Below are positions 37,529-49,598 of a stretch of 64,000 nt of DNA, piece by piece. Both the position numbers and the translations under genes were made by a program. The stretch is from the NCBI GenBank assembly GCA_907163345.1, contig CAJQUN010000060.1, forward strand, positions 620,001 through 684,000, written 5' to 3'. The stretch comes from Haberlea rhodopensis (lineage: Eukaryota > Streptophyta > Magnoliopsida > Lamiales > Gesneriaceae). The notes beneath the pieces were generated by a model, which had not been told where the DNA came from, searched no databases, and was given only the letters and a program-made list of their open reading frames with translations. Numbering within the stretch: the stretch's first letter is position 1; each line of letters opens with the position of its first letter.

Positions 37529-37541
37529 CAAGTGGGAGATT
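37529..37541 (+). other. Polypurine tract of Copia-2
   Basis: CAAGTGGGAGATT directly before the 3' LTR, the same as in Copia-1. Confidence 0.85.
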
Positions 37542-39026
37542 TGTTGGGATATGCCCTAAGATAAGTCATTAGATGATTGTTTATGACATACAATGTATTA
37601 TGATTTTATGAATGGCGAATCATTATTATATATTATTCGAATATCTGTGCAATATGAATTGATATATAAGTTAATGTCCTTAGAATAATATTGTATTATT
37701 CTTAAAGCTTGTCCCTAGTCAAGTATTATCATAAATAAGGATAATGATAATACATTGAGACTAGTATGTTTTTATTGATTAATTGTTCATAGATATGAGA
37801 TATCAAATCAACACATGGGTACATGTTAGAGAACGATGTACTGGACAGACCCACCATGAGAATGCTACATGGATAGTTATATGAGTGTCATAAGCAATTC
37901 TCATACTGATAATAATGTATGTAATCCTTACGACTTGAGATCATCAGAGATCCCAACATAAGGAGTTATGTATCTTGATATTGTCAAATGTTACCTGTAA
38001 CAGGGTAAACTATAAAGGCAACTATTGGATACACTACGAATTATGTAGAGGGATGTTGATTGATCAAGATAGGATTGTCCCTCCTATATAACATGAGAAG
38101 TGTTTGGGCCCTTGATCAAGTAAGACTAAAATGCATGGCCATGCTCGAATGAGTCGATATGTGATATCGAGCTTATTCGTTTATTCTAGTTCTACTTGGG
38201 GATCAAGAAATAGAGATTGAATATACGAGTATGACTATTCCATGACTCGTGTTCAATCTAAACACATGGACAAAGGGATTAAGTTACATGATTAATATTA
38301 TCACAAGTTCTAAGGTTATGTCGAGTCAATGACATTCTTGTAATTTGGGTAGCCTTGATGTGTTGCTAGATACCGCTCATTGCTTGTGACGTAAAATGAG
38401 ATTGTATGTCAATGCCAACATTGCAAGATCCTATTGGGTCGCACAAAAGATTAAATCGATAAGGGGAATTAAATTCATTGGATGAATTAATTAATTAAGA
38501 AGAGTCTTAATTAAATGATTATAAGGATTTAATTAAATCATGGGTTGGGGTCCATGAGACTTTAAGAAAGTCTTGAACCTTAATTAAATCTTATAATATA
38601 AATACAAGGTTATGATTAATTGTTATATCATACAATTCATAAAATAACCTAGCCACCATACCAAGAGCTCTCGGCCGCCGCCTCCTTCCTCCTCCATCTC
38701 CACGGCCGACGTGAATAGTGGTGATCGGAACGGCCGCCGTTTAATCGGTTTTGAACCGAGAGTTTGGTTTTGGTTCAAGAATAAGTCTAGCAACTTGTTC
38801 TTGAACGTCCCTTGTTTGATTTGATCGTGTGGATACCGTAGAGACAAAGGTGCATACTTTTGTTTGTGACTCATGGTGCTACAACGAGGATTCTGCTTCA
38901 AACACGCTACAAGGGTGAGACTCTTATTATCTCTATTCCGATATGAATCCTTTGTATAGATCCGCGGTTTTAGTAATCCAAAATTTTATTATTCCGCTGC
39001 GTTGTATGCTTGTTGGATTACTTACA
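37542..39026 (+). repeat. 3' LTR of Copia-2
   Basis: 1485 bp, close to the 5' LTR. The ORF at 38623-38901 (and its twin at 25802-26080) is antisense LTR sequence, not a gene. Confidence 0.95.
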
Positions 39027-39031
39027 GAACC

Positions 39032-40658
39032 GATAATATATGGTACATTGAATGAATATGATATGTTTTATTAGAAATATATATAGGTGAAATGAGATTT
39101 AAAACACATACTTCACATTGTTACACCTATTATATCCTACAAGACTCCCTCAAACCCTTGTGTCCTCTTGTCAATTTCCTCTTGAGTTGTAGCTTGGAAA
39201 TCAAGTGGAAACTTGGTCCTAGTTGAAGTTCTTGTTGATTGGTAAGGATAGCATGAGTTATATACTCTTTTGTTGGTAGTTTAACTGAAAAGCTTGATAT
39301 AATTGGATTCATGTTGGTGAAGAATTAATATGAGGTTATAGTAAAGGAAAATGAGTTTTATTGTTATGAAAGGATGTTTATATCATGAATTGATATTACT
39401 TTTATGCAATTTTTGAGTTGTTATATATGGTATAGGTTAGAAATTAAAGATAAGCTCTATTTTTGCTCTTTTCTAAAATGTTCGTTGCCTCGTGATCGAT
39501 CGCGAGGCATGTGTCGATCGATCGCGAGAGGCCAGGAAATTATAAGGCGGTTTAAAGTTATAGAGGTCGATCGATCGCTTTCTTGGCGATCGATCACGTG
39601 AGGGTAGAGATCGATCATGAGGCATGTGGCGATTGATTTTGAGATGCCAGAAATTTATAATGTGGTTTAAAGTTGTAGTGATAGATCACTATATCGCGAC
39701 CGATCGATCACATTCTTGGCGATCGATCGCGTATGAAGCAGAAATGTTTGTGTTGAAATGTGAAGTATGAAGAGATATATTGCGGGTTGAGACCAATCAA
39801 TCGCTAGGGTTATTAGACTTAATTAGTGAAAATGTCATAATTTCTTGGTATTTTTATAATGAAGTTGATTATAACATTGAATATTATGTAGCACCATCTC
39901 AGGGAACTAGTCAGAGAGGATGTTAATCAATAACTCCTGATTTTCTATATTTTGGAAACGATGACATGTATGTATTAATGTACGAGTATTGATATACATT
40001 TATGATGTATATATGTGGTGATGAACATCTATGGTTGAGACATGATATTGTTGTGAATGATGATGTTGAGGCATGTGATTGATGTTGCGAGGCATGATGT
40101 TGTTGAGGCATGAGATAAGGCGGTTATAACGTGTGAGCTGGAAATATGATATATGCTGCTAATATGAAGATGTGAAGAGGTTCCACTGACATAGTGAGCG
40201 GAAAGGCAATATCATATATGCTCCGTTATAACAAAGATGAATGAGATTCATCGGACATGTCATGACATATTAGTTTGTATATGATTTGATGTATGTACAT
40301 GAACAACCAAGAATGAGTATTTCAATACATGAAGTTGTTTATAGAGTATTTATGCATTTTATTGATGTTGGCTTGTGAATATCATCTATATACTCATGTT
40401 CTGTGGTTGTTCTGTAGGGACTCATAGATGGGGGAGGCCGGGACTGTGAGTCTTCCGTCCACGGCTAGGACATAAATTGATCGAGATTTAAAAATACTAA
40501 ACGATTTTGACATGTAAATGATGTAAATTATGTTATGTGTGATAATAATGTAATAGAGAGATGTAGTGAATATCTTGACTAATAGTAATCTTATCTTAAT
40601 CATATTAAGTAAAGAATGGCATTTACTTAATTGTATGTTTAATGAAGGATTAAGGTAA
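39032..40658 (+). repeat. 3' LTR of element A, right piece
   Basis: Continues from 24718 after removal of Copia-2 and one GAACC. It contains a palindrome cluster, GTCATGACA near 40258, GTAGGGACTCATAGATG near 40416, and an end at GAGGCCCCA comparable to the C LTR end GAGGACCCACA. The end may be off by a few bases. Confidence 0.8.
39491..39732. repeat. CGATCGATCG palindrome cluster in the A LTR
   Basis: About seven intact or decayed copies, most with GCG flanks; some reduced to ATCGATCA or GCGATTGAT. Confidence 0.85.
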
Positions 40659-40980
40659 CGAGGCCCCATATATGCTGCAGGTTTTACGGGAAAAAAACAA
40701 TTGTATGCCAAACTGAATAATTGTGAGTCTTGGTTGAATAAAGTAGTATTTCTAGGCCGTGTTATATTTCGAGATGGTGTTCTATTGATCCCAGCAAGGT
40801 AGAAACGGTGTTTAAATGGGACGCACCGACTTCGATGCCTGAAATTCAGAGTTTTCTGAGAATGACTAGTTACTACATAGGGTTTATTGAGGGATTCTCA
40901 AAGATCACCCTACCTCTGAATGATTTGACAAAGAAAGATGTCAAATTTGTATATACTCTTGATCGTGTTTTCTTTAAATA
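40659..40980 (+). pseudogene. Element J: Gypsy RT fragment
   Basis: Readable as QLYAKLNNCESWLNKVVFLG after one frame change, then a DPSKVETVFKW stretch, a SFLRMTSYYIGFIEGFSKIT stretch and PLNDLTKKDVKF. These are the RT thumb and connection parts of a plant Gypsy element. It resumes immediately after the A LTR, so A probably inserted into J. It stops where LTR I begins. Confidence 0.8.
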
Positions 40981-41357
40981 GTAAATTCTATTGATGCACA
41001 CTTTGACTCAAATAGCACGATTTATATCGCAAGTGTACGATTGTCAAGTTTTAGTATAGATTGTTAGAAATACGAGTGTCGAACCCACGTGGACTAACTA
41101 TAAATATCTGTTGAAATCTAAGCGGGGGTGAATTAGGTGCTTTGGCTACTTTAGCGATTTAAAGTGATTTTGCAAATAATCTAGTTTGCGCTGCGAAAGA
41201 CTTCAAATCAATCGATCAATGAAAAATAAAAATCAATAATGTAAATGCGTAATTTAAATAAAGCAATAAAGAACACAATGATTTGTTACTGAAGTTCGAC
41301 AATGAATCGTCTACGTCTCCTCTTCCCGGTTAGAAATCGTTTAATCGAGGTTCCACT

Positions 41358-41480
41358 AGAACAACTTCTTCTTGGCCTTAAGGGCTCCAAGGAAGCCCCA
41401 CACAACTTCTTCTTGGCCATGAGGGCTCCAAGGATAGCCCCACACAACTTCTTCTTGGCCATGAGGGCTCCAAGGATAGC
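41358..41480. repeat. About 2.7 tandem copies of a 42-bp repeat in LTR I
   Basis: The unit contains CACAACTTCTTCTTGGCC and GGGCTCCAAGGATAGCC; the length is a multiple of three, which keeps frames open. Confidence 0.85.
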
Positions 41481-41845
41481 CACAACCTTGCACCAACTTC
41501 ACTTGTCGTTGACTTATACAACTTTCCAACTTGCATCGGTGTTGGAGGACCTTACAATGATTCACAACTTGTGTGCTACAACAGATGACACCTTCACAGT
41601 GTAACCAAATGCGGAACAAAGCTCTCACACAAGAATAAGAAACAAACACTAAATACAAGACAATAGAAATATATGAAGTTTTGATATGATAGCTTGAGTT
41701 GGATTGAGCATAGCTTGCTTGTATTATATTTTGATATTTCTTATATTTAACTTGAGCACAATTGTCTATATTTATGCTGTAGGAAACTCCCAATGGTCAT
41801 TCTAGCCATTTATAGCTGTTAGCAACATTTGGCCAAAAACGTTCC

Positions 41846-42140
41846 TGCATCGCCTAAAACTATCTTGGATCGCCTCAGCCCAACGGTCAAACAATTTGAA
41901 AACTCACACAGATCACCTCAGGCGATCCCACCAAAACTCCAAGGCCGTGCTTCAAAATGAAGAGTAGAATCACATCGCCTCGGGCAAATAGAACATCGCC
42001 TCGGGCGTTCCTATGAACGCTTTAGGCGGTCCGTGCTCGCTGACCTCGCCATCGCCTGGGTTGATGTGCACGGCGATGCTCTCGCCTGGCACCCATCGCC
42101 TGAGGCGATGGCTCTCATCGTCTGGGGTGATCTGCCTGGG
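41846..42140. repeat. Cluster of ATCGCCTgAGGCGAT-type palindromes in LTR I
   Basis: About a dozen half or full sites of TCGCCT and AGGCGA. The best full palindrome is CATCGCCTGAGGCGATG near 42093. It occupies a place in the LTR comparable to the CGATCGATCG clusters elsewhere. Confidence 0.75.
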
Positions 42141-42341
42141 AATTTCTATCTTCTTTTCTACATTTCAACACTTTGTCAATCTTCAATTTGCTTGATTTTT
42201 GATCAAAAATAATGATGAATACTTAACAAAAATCATTAGTACAAAAATAACAGGTTTTGTAAGCACCAAAATAAAAATTGAAATTTGATAATTTTATTTT
42301 AATTTTGAGAAACGGAAATTATAGCGTTTTAAGGCACAACA

Positions 42342-42844
42342 ATCACCCCCTTTTTGATGATCACAAAACCTGGTAAACTTGATTAAAAAAAGTAAACTTT
42401 AACAATGCAATGCATAGAGAGTTTATACTCCCCCTTAATGTATGCAACGATAAACAATGTTTCAATGTGCATTTTATCACCTTTTAAGAATGCGTCACAA
42501 GTTGTAAATTTATTTTACAACTATCAAAGTTACAAATGGCAATTCAACAATCAAGTTTACACATTCATTTTCCTCTTTTTGTGAGAATAAAAAGGTATAG
42601 TTGTTTGGAAAAAAATTTGGGCAAAGTTTTCTTTGTAAATTAAATAATCCAAAAACCATCAACAAGCACCACAATATCAAACAACTCAATATATATTCAA
42701 CACATAACAACAAACTAGTCCAACTTCATTTATATACAATGCAATTCTTACATAGAATACCAAAGTGATAAAAATAAAAAAAAACACTAAATAATCCTAG
42801 ACAACTTAATTCATGCCATCATCATCGTCATTCCCATGGCTAAG
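42342..42844 (-). other. Interior fragment next to LTR I
   Basis: Non-coding. It begins with the polypurine tract of I and also contains a second pyrimidine run, CTCCCCCTTAATG, near 42430. It ends where LTR H begins. Confidence 0.5.
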
Positions 42845-44752
42845 TGATCGAGATTTATTTAAACAATAAATTTTAGTGTAGCGGGATTATACCGCAAGTG
42901 CACGGTTGTCACGTTTTAGTATAGATAATTAAAATTAGGTTGTCGAACCCACAATGACTAACTGTAAGTACCAAATAAGATACATTAAACTATATTTAAC
43001 CAACGAAATTGAATTAAATAATTAAACTAATAATTAAATTAAACTACTAATAATCCAACCAAATTAATCAAAGTTAACGAGAAAATTCCACTAGGAGAAG
43101 ATTATCGGGACTTTGGCTAACCAATGCAATCCCTACAATTCTCGATTGAATATCCAAGTATTTATAAGGTGACGAGTTTTCCTAATGCATTCGTTATACT
43201 ATGGTTAAGTTATAACAAGTCTAATATTAATGTCGCAATAAGATACTCATGTATCCTTATTGAACAATCAATATCGCATTAAGATTTGTGAAAATTACTG
43301 GACTTCGATTTTGGTAAATCTATTGCTATCACACGTGTGTTAGATTTTACTAGGTCCATCTCAATCTAAAACTCACGGTATGAATTACTATATTGTATTG
43401 CAATATCGTATGTTCAAGTCAATTGCAATATAATAATCATTCAAAGGTGGCCAAACCCTCAAAAGCATGAAAAACAATAAAACATACAAAGAATTATAAG
43501 GATTCAATCAAATAAATAATCATCAAATCATAGGTTCAAAACAAAGGGTTGCCTAGTCTCAATAAATTAACTTAGTTCATCATATTTCAATAAAACAAAG
43601 CAAAACTAATATTAAAAGACAAGAATAAACTCCCGGCGTCAACTCCATTTGTAGATCCTAGCTTCCTCTCTCACTTCCTTCTCGATAGTATTCTTCAATC
43701 TCCTCGTTGGGTTGTTCCAAGTTGGTGAATTATGGTGATTCATTGAAATATTGGTCCAAGGTATTGTATCTAGATGAGGGGAAGGAAAATGAAGTGTCCT
43801 TGTATAACTCTTAAAAGAGTCCTTTTTGAAGTGACAACGATCTCCTTTTATAACTCTTAAAGGAGTCCTTTTTTAATTATAATTCATAATTGGACAATCT
43901 TTTTCCACATTTTCATCAGTAATGTGGGGTCTTTTTGATAAATTCTCACACTTCAACATAAATTTCTGAAGCATGCAAAATCATACCAAACAACATAATA
44001 TCGTTCAAGAATCTCGGTAAAATATAACGAGAAAACATATAATATAAGTGCAAAAATAACACTGATCAACTCCCCAAAACTTATCACTTGATCATACGCG
44101 ATTAAGCATTAAAATCAAAATGTAGAGTTCATTCTTGGTACTTGAAATAAATTAGTTCATAGCATTTACCTCATAAATCTCACCTACACACATACAAAAG
44201 TTGAACAAGAAATGTTTTTTCCTAAATCAAGCAACACATCTCAAAATGGGAACGTGTGTGTGTGCGATTGTCAATCTCAAGTTTAATGTACATCTTCAAA
44301 ATCAAATCATGCTAATCAAGTCAAAGTCAAGATTATGGTTGAGCACCCCATATACCTATTTTCAAACAAGTTCTCCACTATTGTAGTCACTCTCTAGACT
44401 TGAATCAAAATATCTTTTTAAAGCTTGTAATGTTAGGTCTTTGGTGTCGGTTTCAAAGAAAAGATAGGATAACCACAAAGAAGAGAGTATAATCATATAA
44501 AGTTAATATTTGTGCACAACTTGAATTTTTTTTTCTAGCCTTGGCCACTTTGGGTCTTATTCATTTATAATTTTTTTCAAGACTCTTTCTTTACTTCTTT
44601 TCAATTTCCCATTCTCTCGTTCATCAATTTTTTTCATAATAAGCACATCAACATATAACAATTCACGTGCATCGAATGTGATTCATTATACTCTCTTAGG
44701 GTGGATGATGATAAAATTTTGACTCATAAAAGGGTAGGTATAATGAGTTTGC
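42845..44752 (-). mobile_element. Element H: Athila-like fragment (3' region and 3' LTR)
   Basis: On the minus strand, 44752-44069 matches the non-coding 3' region of E and F (the CCGACACCAAA and CATTATACC blocks), followed by polypurine AGTTTTGGGGAGT and an LTR, 44068-42845, starting TGATCAGTG and ending CTCGATCA. The LTR keeps the GTGCACTTGCGGTA and GGTTCGACA-type motifs but has no CGATCGATCG cluster. The rest of the element is missing, and there is no gene. Confidence 0.75.
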
Positions 44753-46596
44753 CATTACACTTCTTCCCCTCTTAAAATGATTTCGTCCTCAAAATCGCAA
44801 AACTGAGTATAACTCAACATATATCTTCTTCTGCTGCTCACAAAATTTACTAGTAATCATCACTATTATGCATGGGATATCACGAATATCTTAAATCAAT
44901 GAGACCATTCTTGTCTCAATGTAGCCTCTTCTTCCCCATGTCGTCCTTCCGTGCCATGTCAACCCCATTAACTAGTACCAACGGAAATTTTCTAAATTTT
45001 GATTGACAGTAATGTCTAGTTCAAACTCATCATGTTAAATCATATGAGATGTCTCAATCTCATTCATAGATACATAAGAATCATAATGTATCAATGACAA
45101 CTGATGTGGTAGTGTCAACGATATACCACTGAACCTAACTTCTCTATGATTCCACAAGGTTCAAAATATTGAGGCAACATCGTACCTCACTTAACAAATC
45201 GTATCAATCATCATAAATGTAATATCTTCAGATTTACCTGATTCTTAACTTGAAATTCTAACGATCTGTTTCTCTTGTTGTCATAACAAACCTGCTTACT
45301 GTAAGCCAATTTCATTCGTTTTCGTAGAAAACTTATCGTTCCTGGCGTTTTCTCAACAATATCAAGTTGTGCCAAATAATCCTTATCAATTTCATCTCAG
45401 CATAATCAGTGATCAGCAATTATGGCTCTACAAAACCTCAACCGATGTCATCCCGATAGTTGTCTGGAACTTAATTATAGGAAAAATTCTACTAGTGAAT
45501 AGTGATTTCTATCAATTCCCACTAAATCCATCACTAATAATCAGGACATAGCTTCCAAAGTCTAGATAATTCTCTCAGTTTGTCCATCAATCTGGTATGA
45601 TAAGCAATACTAATTGCTAACTTAGTACCCATGACATTCTGAAAACAGTTTTCGAGTTCGGATATTATCCTCAGATCTCTATCAGATGCAATTGTTACAA
45701 ACACTCACTATAACTAAACCACATTATCCACATCTTAAACTTGTCGTGTTCTCATAGGCGTACAAACAATTATATGAAATCAATATCTTGTATTGAATAG
45801 TCAATCAAATCTGATTCAACTTGTTTCACAATCTCTGATACAATTGAGTTATAAAACTCAAAGCTAGAAATTTCTCAAATTCATTGTTGCACTTACAAAT
45901 TCTATAGTATTCCATTAGGTCTCGTATTTTTATCTTGACCTGCTGGCATGTCAAACAATTTTCCACAAAATTCTGAAATTTCTTTCTTTATACCATCCCA
46001 TCAGAAATAGGATCTCAAGAATGATACTTCTCATCATTTCCGGAATAACACTATGTCATCTATAGTGTGCTTTTTGCAGTAATACTTCTTTCGAATCGGT
46101 AGGATTCGATGCTATTTACTGATTGTTCAATCGCAACCCACCACTAAATGGCATACTAAATCTAGTTGGTTGATGAGACAGAACCAATTTCTTCAAACAA
46201 TATCTGTATGGGTCTGTCCTTCGAGTCTTTCTGATCATCGAAATCAGAGGTGACTTAAACTGCAAAGCATACATTGATGCTACCATTGCACCTTGCACTT
46301 TTTGGTTCATCGCATCTGTTATTAGTTTCACTTTCCCTGATTGATATTGACTATTAGAGTCAAATTCTTTAATAAATCCAGTCATCGCTTCTATCTCATG
46401 TTCAACTCTGACCGAAAAAATAGATATTTTAAACTCCTAAAATCAGAGTATATCATGAATTGTTTGCCATACAGATAACATTGCCACTTCTTCAAGGAAA
46501 AATAATGGCTACAACCTCGAGTTCATGAAAAAAATATCATGATTCTTTCAGCTTCAACTATCTCAAAGCATATGCAATCATCTCATCATGATGCAT
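44753..46596 (-). pseudogene. Element G: decayed Gypsy pol (RNase H and integrase), right part
   Basis: The edge at 44757-44800 reads, on the minus strand, as GAGGACGAAATC followed by a purine tract, so the 3' end of the element is here. Integrase is readable near 45540-45670: MGTKLAISIAYH, then after a frame change DGQTERII, a stop, and TLEAM. RNase H near 46385-46590 shows DEMIAYAL and FFHELEVVAIIFP with stops. The frame is cut by F inside RNase H and continues at 54581 once one TGCAT is removed. Many stops make it old. It is the host of F and K. Confidence 0.75.
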
Positions 46597-48123
46597 TGAT
46601 AGGCTTAGATATTGAGTGTTTTTAACTGTAAATTCTTCCTACTTTCCGTTCTTTTTCCTGGATGATATTATGCTTTTTGGTGTTTATTCGTTTGTTTCAG
46701 GAAAATGGATCGTAAGTGGAAGAAATGAGCTTATATGAAGATAACGGGCGAAATCGAGGCGTGAAAGAACAAAAATTGAGGAAATGAAATTTTCGGAATC
46801 TCGATCGATCGAGATTTACTCTCGATCGATCGAGCCAGACAGAGAGTTGAGCATCAAAGATTTTCAAGTCTCGATCGATCGGTGGAAATCTCGATCGATC
46901 GAGCGAGGCAGTAACTTCGGAGCTGATTTTTTCAAACTCTCGATCGATCGGTGGAAAATCTCGATCGATCGAGCGAGACAGTGAGATTCAAAAGATGGCA
47001 TGAACAGTGCACCGATCGATCGAGAAAACCTTCCGATCGATCGAGACGCAAAATCCTTTCTTATCGTGATTTTGGAGGGCTTTTAAGCGGGAAGTTTATA
47101 TCAGACCAGAACACACCACATCAGACGATTCCAGATGATTTTTAGGTCAAGGAGAGCCGCCGCCCAGCCGTCGCCAAGGAGATCCAATCTCCGTTCTTCG
47201 TCCAAGGTCGAGCAAATCTATTCCGGAGTGCAAGGAAGGAACAAGAGAAGAAATCACGGTGCAACGCACGGATTCATCCATCGTTTATCGTATTTCTGAA
47301 CTTTAATTTATTTGATTTTCAATTTCATTTGATGTTTTAGAGGTCGAGAGACAATAAAACTCTTATGTATTTGATTTGAATTAAATTTAGTTTATATTAT
47401 TGAGTTTTAATTTCGTTGTGTTTGATATATTGATTCATTGGTACTTGAGTGCATTGATTGTTATTGTTCATAAATTAATTGCATGTGTAGATCAAAGTCT
47501 AACTAGCTTTGATTGAATTTGAGGGTTACAGCCGAGATCGAGAGATAACGTTGTAACACGCTCCATTAATTTATGATGTATGTCACGATTGAGATCGAGA
47601 GATGATATCGCATATGTGAGAACTTGGAATCGAGAGATTTAGAGTTATAAGGTTTTGATAATTTATGCAACTTTGAATTGTGCACGAGAGTGACTTATTC
47701 TAATTTATTGTTAGTTTCGTTACAGCTCGAGAGAGTGTATCGAATAATAGTGACCTTTCAACTTTAAAATCAATTGGTTGATAAACTGAGAATTCCATTG
47801 AATCATTAGAGAGAACATAATTGAACGACGAGCTCGGTAATTTTCTCGAGTAACTTACCTTTGCATTTCCGGAACCATTCTTTTCATTATTTCTAGTTTA
47901 ATCTTTATTCTTTAGTTTAATTTAGATCTAGTTAATCAAACTTCTTTTATCGTAGGCTAAATATAATTTTACTTATCTTATTTGGTACTTATACGTTAGT
48001 CCCTGTGGATTCGACAACCTGTACTTAATTTTCACTATACTAAAACTTGACAACCGTGCACTTGCGGTAGAATCGCTTCAAACCATTCTTTGAAATATCT
48101 TTTGTTTAAAAATAAAGCGGTCA
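46597..48123 (+). repeat. 5' LTR of element F
   Basis: 1527 bp. Starts TGATAGGCTTAGATATTG and ends AAAGCGGTCA. The palindrome cluster at 46800-47045 has about eight copies. Confidence 0.93.
46800..47045. repeat. CGATCGATCG palindrome cluster in the F 5' LTR
   Basis: Copies alternate between CTCGATCGATCGAG and CTCGATCGATCGGTGG. The matching cluster in the 3' LTR is at 53245-53480. Confidence 0.88.
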
Positions 48124-48129
48124 AGTTTT

Positions 48130-48147
48130 TGGCGCCGTTGCCGGGGA
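48130..48147 (+). other. Primer-binding site of element F (Athila type)
   Basis: TGGCGCCGTTGCCGGGGA, six bases after the LTR; identical to that of E. Confidence 0.9.
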
Positions 48148-48318
48148 CTAATCTGTATAATATCATACGAGATTAGTTAATTGTAATTTAGCCAATTCTT
48201 TTATTATTGCATTTTTGTTTTTATTTTCTTTGTTTTCTTTTGTTGATCTTTGTGAATAACTTTGTGCATTTTGTTGTCTCCTTTTGTCTATTTTGTACAT
48301 GAACCGTTTCTCTAGTGC

Positions 48319-49598
48319 ATGCTCAGAAGAGAGGAGCCCATTCTCGAGCCTTTCGATCCAGAGATAGAAAGAACTTTACTTAGGCGATTACGAGAAGCTC
48401 GAGCAATGGCTGATAATAACGAAGCACAGCACCCTAGATCGATGATGGACTTTGCACAACCAGCATTTCATGGATCGTTGTCGAGTATTACGAGGCCGAC
48501 GATTCAAGCAAACAATTTGAGATCAAGCCGGCAATCATACAAATGATTCAGCACTCGGTTATGTTCGGGGGAGCAGCTACTGATGATCCGAACAATCACA
48601 TCTCCAACTTTTTGGATATTTGTGACACATTCAAACACAATGGCGTCTCTGACGACGCCATCAGTTAAGACTTTTCCCCTTTTCATTACGAGACAAAGCT
48701 AAGGCATGGTTGAATTCTCTACCTGCAGGTTCTATAACAACATGGTGAGGGGATGACAAAGGCGTTTTTGTCAAAGTACTTTCCCCCTTCCAAGACGGCA
48801 AAGATGCGGAACGATATCACGACTTTTGGTCAGTTTGACCCCGAGACTTTGTATGAAGCGTGGGATCGTTTTAAGGAGTTGTTGAGGAGATGCCCACACC
48901 ATGGTCTACCCATATGGCTGCAGGTACAAACATTCTATAATGGTTTATTTTCTGCTAACCGTTCCATGATTGATGCAGCATCTGGGGGATCCATAATGAG
49001 AAAGACGCCGGAAGAAGCATATAGCTTGTTGGAGGAAATGGCGTGCAACAGCTACCAGTGGCAATCAGAGAGGAGCACGCCACATAAACCAATGTGAGTC
49101 CATCAAGTGGACGAGATCACTGCTCTTTCGGCTCAATTAGAAGCCATGAACCGGAAGATTGACAGCATGGGAGCAGCAGCAATGCAAGCTCAAGCGATCT
49201 TCTGTGAGCTGTGTGGAGGCGGTCATCCTAGCATCGAGTGCCAGGCAGGTAATCAATTTAACCAATCTGTTGAGGCTGTTAATTTTGTAGGTAACAGGCC
49301 ACCCAATAATTCCTACTCGAATTACAACCAACCGTGGAGGAACCACCCGAATTTGAGGTGGTCGATTCAAGAAAATGTGTTGAACCCTCAACCGCAGGCC
49401 GGGTTCACACAAGAGCCGAGTATGGAGGAATTGATGGCAAAGCTGATTTCATCAACGGAGGTGAGGATGCAGAATCAGGATGCATCTATTAAAAATTTGG
49501 AAGTGCAGATAGGGCAGTTGGCCACGTTGATATCTGGGAGGACGCAAGGTACGCTCCCGAGTGATTCTGTAAAGAATCCGAAGGAGCCATCAAATTGA
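48319..49598 (+). pseudogene. Athila-type gag relic of element F
   Basis: It begins MLRREEPILEPFDPEIERT, a stretch typical of Athila Gag. After a frameshift near 48540 it reads ATDDPNNHISNFLDICDTF. After another near 48665 it continues to the Retrotrans_gag core (MTKAFLSKYFPPSKTAKM at 48753, then YEAWDRFKELLRRCPHHGLP). A stop near 49096 separates the part with the zinc knuckle CELCGGGHPSIEC and a coiled end (MAKLISSTEVRMQNQ, then LEVQIGQLATLISG). Gag would form particles and bind RNA. No protease or RT follows. At least three lesions make it non-functional. Confidence 0.9.

Larger units (their letters stand above)
24719..39026 (+). mobile_element. Copia-2: Ty1/Copia element carrying nested element E
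   Basis: 14.3 kb including the 5.6-kb E. LTRs of 1487 and 1485 bp, a primer-binding site, leader, gag-pol relic, polypurine tract and target duplication GAACC (24714-24718 and 39027-39031) are all present. It belongs to the same family as Copia-1 and retains the LTR segment that Copia-1 lacks, as well as RNase H. Confidence 0.95.
13225..40658 (+). mobile_element. Element A: Tekay/Del-like chromovirus relic, right part
   Basis: Contains RT, RNase H, integrase, a C-terminal chromodomain-like tail, a polypurine tract and a 3' LTR. It is interrupted on the left by C, in the tail by B (15645-24475) and in the 3' LTR by Copia-2 (24719-39026). The 5' part is outside the window or lost. The right edge near 40658 is set by likeness to the C LTR end and by the RT sequence that resumes just after it, which belongs to another Gypsy element (J). 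Confidence 0.8.
40992..42341 (-). repeat. LTR of element I, minus strand
   Basis: About 1.35 kb. On the minus strand it starts TGTTGTGCCTTAAAACGC after a purine stretch (AAAAAGGGGGTGAT) and ends GTGCATCA. Near its end it has the same CGAACCCAC and CAAGT(G)(T)ACG pair of motifs as the Athila-like LTRs. The family is uncertain. The ORF at 41302-41604 is repeat-driven and not convincing. Confidence 0.6.

Noticed and set aside
41302..41604. 100-codon ORF in LTR I with repeated PHNFFLAMRAPRIA
   Set aside because: Produced by a 42-bp tandem repeat within an LTR; also open in antisense.
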